DNA of 9,020 bases, taken from the NCBI GenBank assembly GCA_038326995.1, contig JBBQKP010000137.1, positions 1 through 9,020 of the forward strand, read 5' to 3'. The position numbers and the translations under genes are program-made. The notes under the pieces are model-generated. The model searched no databases and had not been told where the DNA came from. It saw only the letters and a program-made list of their open reading frames with translations. This stretch comes from JBBQKP01 sp038326995. GTDB taxonomy: Bacteria; Planctomycetota; Phycisphaerae; Tepidisphaerales; Tepidisphaeraceae. The stretch's first letter is position 1. Every line of letters starts with the position of its first letter. This document shows, piece by piece, positions 6,429-9,020 of this stretch.

Positions 6429-7118
6429 TTGCCCCGCTTTGCACTCATCCTCGCCGCCGCCGGCTCGGCCTCACGCTTCGGCTCGAACAAGCTGCTCGAA
6501 ACGCTCGATGACGGCATCAAAAAAGACGCCAGCATTCTCCTGCGATCTCTCTTTGCCTTCGAGCACCGCAGCGACATCCAGCAGATCGTCGTCGCCGGCG
6601 GGACGGATTACGCCGACATCCTCGACGGCCGCCTTGTCACACTTTCTGCGGGTGGTTCTTGCAGGGCAGAGTCGGTGAGAAATGCCCTGGCCTTGATCGA
6701 TCCGAATGCGGACTTCGTCGCCGTCCACGACGCCGCCAGGCCGCTGATTTCTCAAGCACTCATCGACCGCCTCTTCACAGCCGCGACACAGCTCGGCAGC
6801 GCCGTGCCCGCGACACTGCTCACCTCCACCATCAAGCGCGGGCAGTCCAATTCATTGCCCACAATGGTTGATCGCACCGAGCCGCGAGATCAGTTGTTCG
6901 CCGTCCAGACGCCTCAGGTCGTGAAGCGGGTCGATCTGATCTACGCGTTCGATCACTGCCCGATCCCGCTTTCGCAAATCACCGACGAGGCCATGCTTCT
7001 TGAACTCGTCGGCCTGCCCGTTCATCTCATCCAGGGCGAGGAAGAGAACATCAAAATCACCAGGCCCATCGACCTGATCATCGCGCAGGCTTTGTTAAAC
7101 AAACCTCATTCGCCCTGA
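6429..7118 (+). CDS. ispD: 2-C-methyl-D-erythritol 4-phosphate cytidylyltransferase
   Basis: IspD transfers CMP from CTP to 2-C-methyl-D-erythritol 4-phosphate, the third step of the MEP isoprenoid pathway, in the cytoplasm. The product is 229 residues, the usual length. Visible motifs: nucleotide-binding LILAAAGSASRFGSNKLLE (residues 6-24; the usual basic residue after the glycine loop is present as Arg15, and Lys21 takes the place of the conserved Lys), VAGG (56-59), AVHDAARPLIS (about 98-108), AVPATLLTSTIKR (about 125-137), DRTEPRDQLFAVQTPQ (about 149-164), ITDEAMLLE (about 183-191) and the C-terminal EEENIKITRPIDL. The start is a TTG codon 5 bp after the upstream TAA; no ATG or GTG fits the conserved N-terminus. 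A TTG start this close to the previous gene suggests translational coupling. ispF, often next to or fused with ispD, is not downstream. Confidence 0.96.
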   Translation: MPRFALILAAAGSASRFGSNKLLETLDDGIKKDASILLRSLFAFEHRSDIQQIVVAGGTDYADILDGRLVTLSAGGSCRAESVRNALALIDPNADFVAVHDAARPLISQALIDRLFTAATQLGSAVPATLLTSTIKRGQSNSLPTMVDRTEPRDQLFAVQTPQVVKRVDLIYAFDHCPIPLSQITDEAMLLELVGLPVHLIQGEEENIKITRPIDLIIAQALLNKPHSP

Positions 7119-7304
7119 TGTTTTGCGTCGACATCATGAAAGCTCAGGCCGAGCATTCTGCGTACGAACCTACGGGCGCGTGTCTTCAGTTATGTATCGC
7201 GGGTTTGCAACCACTCGTGTCCGGTATTTTCGCCCCGACGCGTCGACGACGGTACGGTCTTCCCCGTTACAGCAAACCCATTCGCTTTCGCGGCTTCATT
7301 AAAC

Positions 7305-7355
7305 TTATTTCGGCGTAGCGTCAACCCTCACGGTAACTCTTCAGCTTTTTTGCAG
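7305..7355 (+). repeat. Copy of the palindrome end sequence
   Basis: GTAACTCTTCAGC at 7333-7345 is an exact 13-bp match to the reverse complement of 8788-8800, and the following TTTGCAG also matches after a small gap. Upstream, TTATTTCG (7305-7312) matches the reverse complement of 8822-8829 at nearly the same distance (28 against 29 bp). The co-linearity shows the two stretches share ancestry rather than one short chance match. Confidence 0.7.
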
Positions 7356-7370
7356 TAAATCCGCAGTTGT

Positions 7371-7453
7371 CGGGTGCCACGGCTAGGTACTCGTCGCTGT
7401 GTGAAAGTGAAGCAACCCTGCACGCAGCTTTGAATATAAAGCCGTGGCACCCG
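7371..7453. repeat. 83-bp nested hairpin element with 14-bp perfect inverted ends
   Basis: CGGGTGCCACGGCT (7371-7384) and AGCCGTGGCACCCG (7440-7453) are perfect reverse complements. Inside the 55-nt interior, GCTGTGTG (7396-7403) pairs with CACGCAGC (7421-7428) with one G-U pair and a 17-nt loop. The nested stems look like a REP/MITE-type dispersed element or a structured RNA. It lies between ispD and the next gene with no adjacent transposase. Confidence 0.8.
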
Positions 7454-7725
7454 CGCGAGTGAGGACGATCGCCCGTCTCGACCCTTTACCGCGTTACAAC
7501 GTCGCGAGCTTTCGCAGGCTCGCGCTTGCGGCGAAACGAGGAACACGTATGGGCGCGGCCGCCACGTTTTGTGTACTCGCAAAGAGTGCGGCTGGGCGTG
7601 CGGTCGGGCGTGCGGTTGGGCAGGCGTCCCGGACACGCTGTGGAATACCCGAACGGGGCACCCGGCGTGGGATGAATCCCGCCGTACGAATTTTTTCATA
7701 AAATCCCTTGCTTATTCGGCGTTGC

Positions 7726-7747
7726 AATATCCTGCCGGACAGAAACG
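7726..7747 (+). repeat. Core-element copy just upstream of the 7871 gene
   Basis: AATATCCTGCCGGAC then AGAAACG matches the right inner arm at 8676-8702 with one mismatch, once the 5-nt GGGCC present there is removed. It carries the small TCC-TGCC-GGA stem. Confidence 0.75.
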
Positions 7748-7855
7748 GAGAAAAGGGAAGCAATGATGTCGCATCGCCACACCCTGACACCGACGTGCTG
7801 CAATCGGCCGCAGGCAGACATCGGCTTACGCCCGCCAGCGTTTGCGCTTTTGACC

Positions 7856-7861
7856 TATACT
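7856..7861 (+). promoter_or_regulatory. Likely -10 box of a leaderless promoter
   Basis: TATACT (5 of 6 to the sigma-70 -10 consensus) ends 9 nt before ATG 7871. No Shine-Dalgarno sequence lies between; no convincing -35 box at normal spacing. It would favour the ATG at 7871 over the in-frame ATGs at 7763/7766. Confidence 0.5.
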
Positions 7862-7870
7862 ATTTGCATC

Positions 7871-8455
7871 ATGAGCTATGACGACGGCCCATCTTACCCC
7901 GCTCGGCCCAAAGCGAAACCGACGCGCTCCAGATCAATGGACCCGGGCATCAAGCGTGTGCTGTGGATTTATTTCGCGCTGGGGATGATGTTCGTCGCGG
8001 TCGCGAGTTTTACGATCTACACCGGCTTCGGGCTTTCAAAGCAATTGCGCGCCATCGCAGAGCAGCCGCCCACCGCGGGCGAGCTGGGCAATATTCTGCC
8101 CGAGGCTCCGCCGTTTGGTGCGTCGTTCCAAGGCGTGATGGCCGACCGTGATAAGAACCAATTCGTGTTTCGTCTCTCCAAAGCCGACGCCAAGGTCGTG
8201 CACGAGGGCCTGACGCGGATCGGCTGGCAACCCATGAGCGCGGGCAGGGACGAGGGCCAAGACGCGCTCGCCACACGGCGAGGCGGAACGCTGGTCATGC
8301 TGTTCAACGTGAAGTTCGATCCGACCTCCGACGGCGAGGTCGCGATGCTGCTCGTCTACCGCCAGACCCGGGCCACCGATCCACTTGCTGAAATTCCAGA
8401 TCGGTATCTGGAAGACCGTGTGCTGGCGGCGTGGACGAACGAACGAGCGAAGTAG
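7871..8455 (+). CDS. Single-pass membrane protein of unknown function
   Basis: The 194-residue product has a basic N-terminus (PARPKAKPTRSRS), one transmembrane helix at about 30-50 (VLWIYFALGMMFVAVASFTIYTGF) and a soluble domain (about 55-194) with mixed predicted strands and helices: FRLSKADAKVVHEGLTRIGWQP, ATRRGGTLVMLFNVKF and EVAMLLVYRQT. The basic N-terminus suggests the domain faces the periplasm. No family is recognised. The start at 7871 is chosen for the -10 box 9 nt upstream; an in-frame ATG pair at 7763/7766 has a purine-rich AAGGGAAGC just upstream and would add 35-36 residues, but that extension (MSHRHTLTPTCCNRPQADIG...) looks non-coding and would enclose the -10 box. Repeat-rich gaps on both sides suggest it is transcribed on its own. 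Confidence 0.78.
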   Translation: MSYDDGPSYPARPKAKPTRSRSMDPGIKRVLWIYFALGMMFVAVASFTIYTGFGLSKQLRAIAEQPPTAGELGNILPEAPPFGASFQGVMADRDKNQFVFRLSKADAKVVHEGLTRIGWQPMSAGRDEGQDALATRRGGTLVMLFNVKFDPTSDGEVAMLLVYRQTRATDPLAEIPDRYLEDRVLAAWTNERAK

Positions 8456-8510
8456 CGGCGATCAAAATAATGGCGAGGGAAGTAATCGCGATCAAAATAG
8501 TGGCGCGCGG
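8451..8510 (+). repeat. 30-bp tandem duplication at the end of the 7871 gene
   Basis: Units 8451-8480 and 8481-8510 match at 23 of 30 bases, sharing GCGATCAAAATA and TGGCG. The first unit includes the last codon and the stop codon of the 7871 gene, and the second ends at the first base of the inverted-repeat element. Confidence 0.75.
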
Positions 8511-8800
8511 TAACGCTTCAGCCGAATGCAGACGCGACTAAACGAGCCGCGACGTGAGTAAGCGGTTGCTGCGAATTTCCATAAAAAGTCCAGGATGCGG
8601 ATTCGCGTCCGGCCCGTCCGGCAGGACATTGCGATGCTTCACGCGTAGAAGGATCTTTAAATGATTCAGTTGGATAATGTCCTGCCGGACGGGCCAGAAA
8701 CGCGTTTAGAACGCCGCGTCTTTGAGTCGTGATATTGGTTTGACCACTCTCAGGAGACAACGAACATTTTGAGCGCTTCTGCAAACGGCTGAAGAGTTAC
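8510..8800. mobile_element. 291-bp MITE-like imperfect palindrome
   Basis: Outer ends 8510-8532 and 8778-8800 are inverted repeats matching at 20 of 23 bases. Inner arms 8611-8630 and 8676-8695 are perfect 20-bp inverted repeats. Their centres (8655 and 8653) almost coincide, so the pairs are concentric, and between them weaker pairing is also seen (for example GATGCGG at 8594-8600 against the complement of CCGCGTC, 8714-8720). No open reading frame for a transposase lies inside. This fits a non-autonomous MITE or a long structured RNA/DNA hairpin. No clean target-site duplication is visible, though 8472-8488 and 8801-8817 match directly at 14 of 17 bases outside the ends. Confidence 0.6.
8611..8695. 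repeat. Perfect 20-bp inverted repeat with 45-bp loop
   Basis: GGCCCGTCCGGCAGGACATT (8611-8630) and its exact reverse complement (8676-8695). Each arm also contains a mini stem GTCC-TGCC-GGAC. These arms are the best copies of the element also found at 1041, 2803 and 7726. Confidence 0.95.
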
Positions 8801-8830
8801 GGCGAGCGAAATAATGGTGAGCGAAATAAA
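8801..8830 (+). repeat. 15-bp tandem duplication
   Basis: GGCGAGCGAAATAAT (8801-8815) and GGTGAGCGAAATAAA (8816-8830) match at 13 of 15 bases, directly outside the right end of the palindrome. The first resembles 8472-8486 on the other side. Confidence 0.8.
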
Positions 8831-8852
8831 ATTGCCCCGTCACGCCGTTACG

Positions 8853-8858
8853 GATAAT
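8853..8858 (+). promoter_or_regulatory. Likely -10 box of a leaderless promoter for the ABC binding-protein gene
   Basis: GATAAT (5 of 6 to the -10 consensus) ends 9 nt before ATG 8868. TTGCCC (8832-8837) is a possible -35 with a 15-bp spacer, the same spacing as at rpiA. No Shine-Dalgarno site is present. Confidence 0.5.
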
Positions 8859-8867
8859 GTTTGAGCC

Positions 8868-9020
8868 ATGCAAAAGCGAACTATTCTGGCGGCGGCGGCT
8901 TCGGTTTTGTTGGCCTGCTCCACCCTGTTTTCACAGAACATCAAGATCGGGCACTACGGTTCACTCACCGGTGCTGAAGCGACCTTCGGCAAATCCACCA
9001 GTGAGGGCCTGAAGCTCGCG
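8868..9020 (+). CDS. ABC transporter substrate-binding protein, branched-chain amino acid type (N-terminal part)
   Basis: Only the first 51 codons are in the window; the frame is open to the right edge. The N-terminus has a positively charged start (MQKR), a hydrophobic core (TILAAAASVLLAC) and a possible lipobox (LLAC, Cys17), though Leu at -2 is not ideal. The mature start, NIKIGHYGSLTGAEATFGKS followed by TSEGLKLA, matches the opening of periplasmic Leu/Ile/Val-binding-type proteins (Peripla_BP_6), where a first strand is followed by the ligand-contacting S-L-T-G loop. It probably captures an amino acid or similar small ligand for an ABC importer; permease and ATPase genes would be expected further right. 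The ligand cannot be told from this part. Confidence 0.85.
   Translation, partial: MQKRTILAAAASVLLACSTLFSQNIKIGHYGSLTGAEATFGKSTSEGLKLA

Larger units (their letters stand above)
7119..7870. other. 752-bp gap without a convincing gene, packed with repeats
   Basis: No open frame here looks coding. It holds, in order: a stretch (7305-7355) homologous to the right end of the 8510-8800 palindrome; an 83-bp nested hairpin (7371-7453); a small hairpin CGCGAGC/GCTCGCG with an 8-nt loop (7503-7524); three 12-bp units of the TGGGCGTGCGGT type (7593-7628); a segment AATTTTTTCATAAAATCCC (7689-7707) resembling 8574-8591; a core-element copy (7726-7747); and a -10-like box (7856-7861). A 66-codon frame begins at 7118, overlapping the ispD stop, but its composition is not protein-like. 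Confidence 0.75.
8456..8867. other. 412-bp gap holding a large imperfect palindrome
   Basis: No credible gene. The gap holds the end of the 30-bp duplication, the concentric inverted repeats (8510-8800), a 15-bp direct duplication (8801-8830) and the promoter of the next gene. An 88-codon minus-strand frame (8518-8784) is a by-product of the palindrome. Confidence 0.8.

Noticed and set aside
7118..7318. 66-codon frame starting on the ispD stop (TGATG overlap)
   Set aside because: The overlap looks like coupling, but the sequence shows no domain, signal or compositional sign of a real protein and runs into the repeat-rich gap. Kept out as a gene.
7328..7699. 123-codon minus-strand frame
   Set aside because: It spans the 83-bp hairpin, another hairpin and 12-bp tandem repeats; the protein (PAQPHARPHAQPH...) is a translation of repeats.
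8518..8784. 88-codon minus-strand frame inside the palindrome
   Set aside because: It lies wholly within the imperfect palindrome and has no recognisable protein features; explained by the repeat.

Overview
The window looks like a chromosomal segment of a GC-rich bacterium, most likely a planctomycete (Planctomycetota, possibly Phycisphaerae-like). This placement is an inference. It rests on the very Gln-rich membrane protein, an LTxxQ-type exported protein, a PEP-CTERM-type CAAX protease, the rarity of clear Shine-Dalgarno sites, and many short tandem repeats and dispersed palindromes between genes. No rRNA, tRNA, CRISPR array or transposase gene is visible.

Layout. The left edge is a 14-bp tandem repeat array that runs off the window and meets a perfect hairpin just past the end of a minus-strand gene for an exported, Lys/Ala/Glu-rich coiled-coil protein (152-1021). 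A divergent intergenic region follows, and all later genes are on the plus strand: a CPBP/CAAX-type membrane protease (1174-1956), ribose-5-phosphate isomerase A (2046-2744), a 680-residue Gln-rich membrane protein (2986-5028), a YacL-like membrane PIN-TRAM protein with an unusual pentapeptide-repeat tail (5113-6423), IspD of the MEP isoprenoid pathway (6429-7118), a small single-pass membrane protein of unknown function (7871-8455), and the first 51 codons of a periplasmic ligand-binding protein of the branched-chain amino acid ABC family (8868 to the edge).

How the genes relate. The PIN-TRAM gene and ispD are 5 bp apart and keep the yacL-ispD order known from Bacillus subtilis, but without disA before or ispF after. 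RpiA (pentose phosphate pathway) and IspD (isoprenoid precursors) are housekeeping enzymes. The protease belongs to a family tied to exosortase/PEP-CTERM surface-protein systems, though no exosortase is in the window.

Most interesting non-coding content. (1) Four genes share a -10-like hexamer ending 9-10 nt before the start codon with no Shine-Dalgarno site, the geometry of leaderless mRNAs. (2) The 8456-8867 gap holds two concentric inverted-repeat pairs in a 291-bp imperfect palindrome, which looks like a MITE or a large structured element. Pieces of the same sequences recur in order in the 7119-7870 gap, and its core motif recurs near 1041 and 2803. (3) A separate 83-bp nested hairpin lies at 7371-7453. 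(4) Short tandem repeats have expanded both inside genes and between them.
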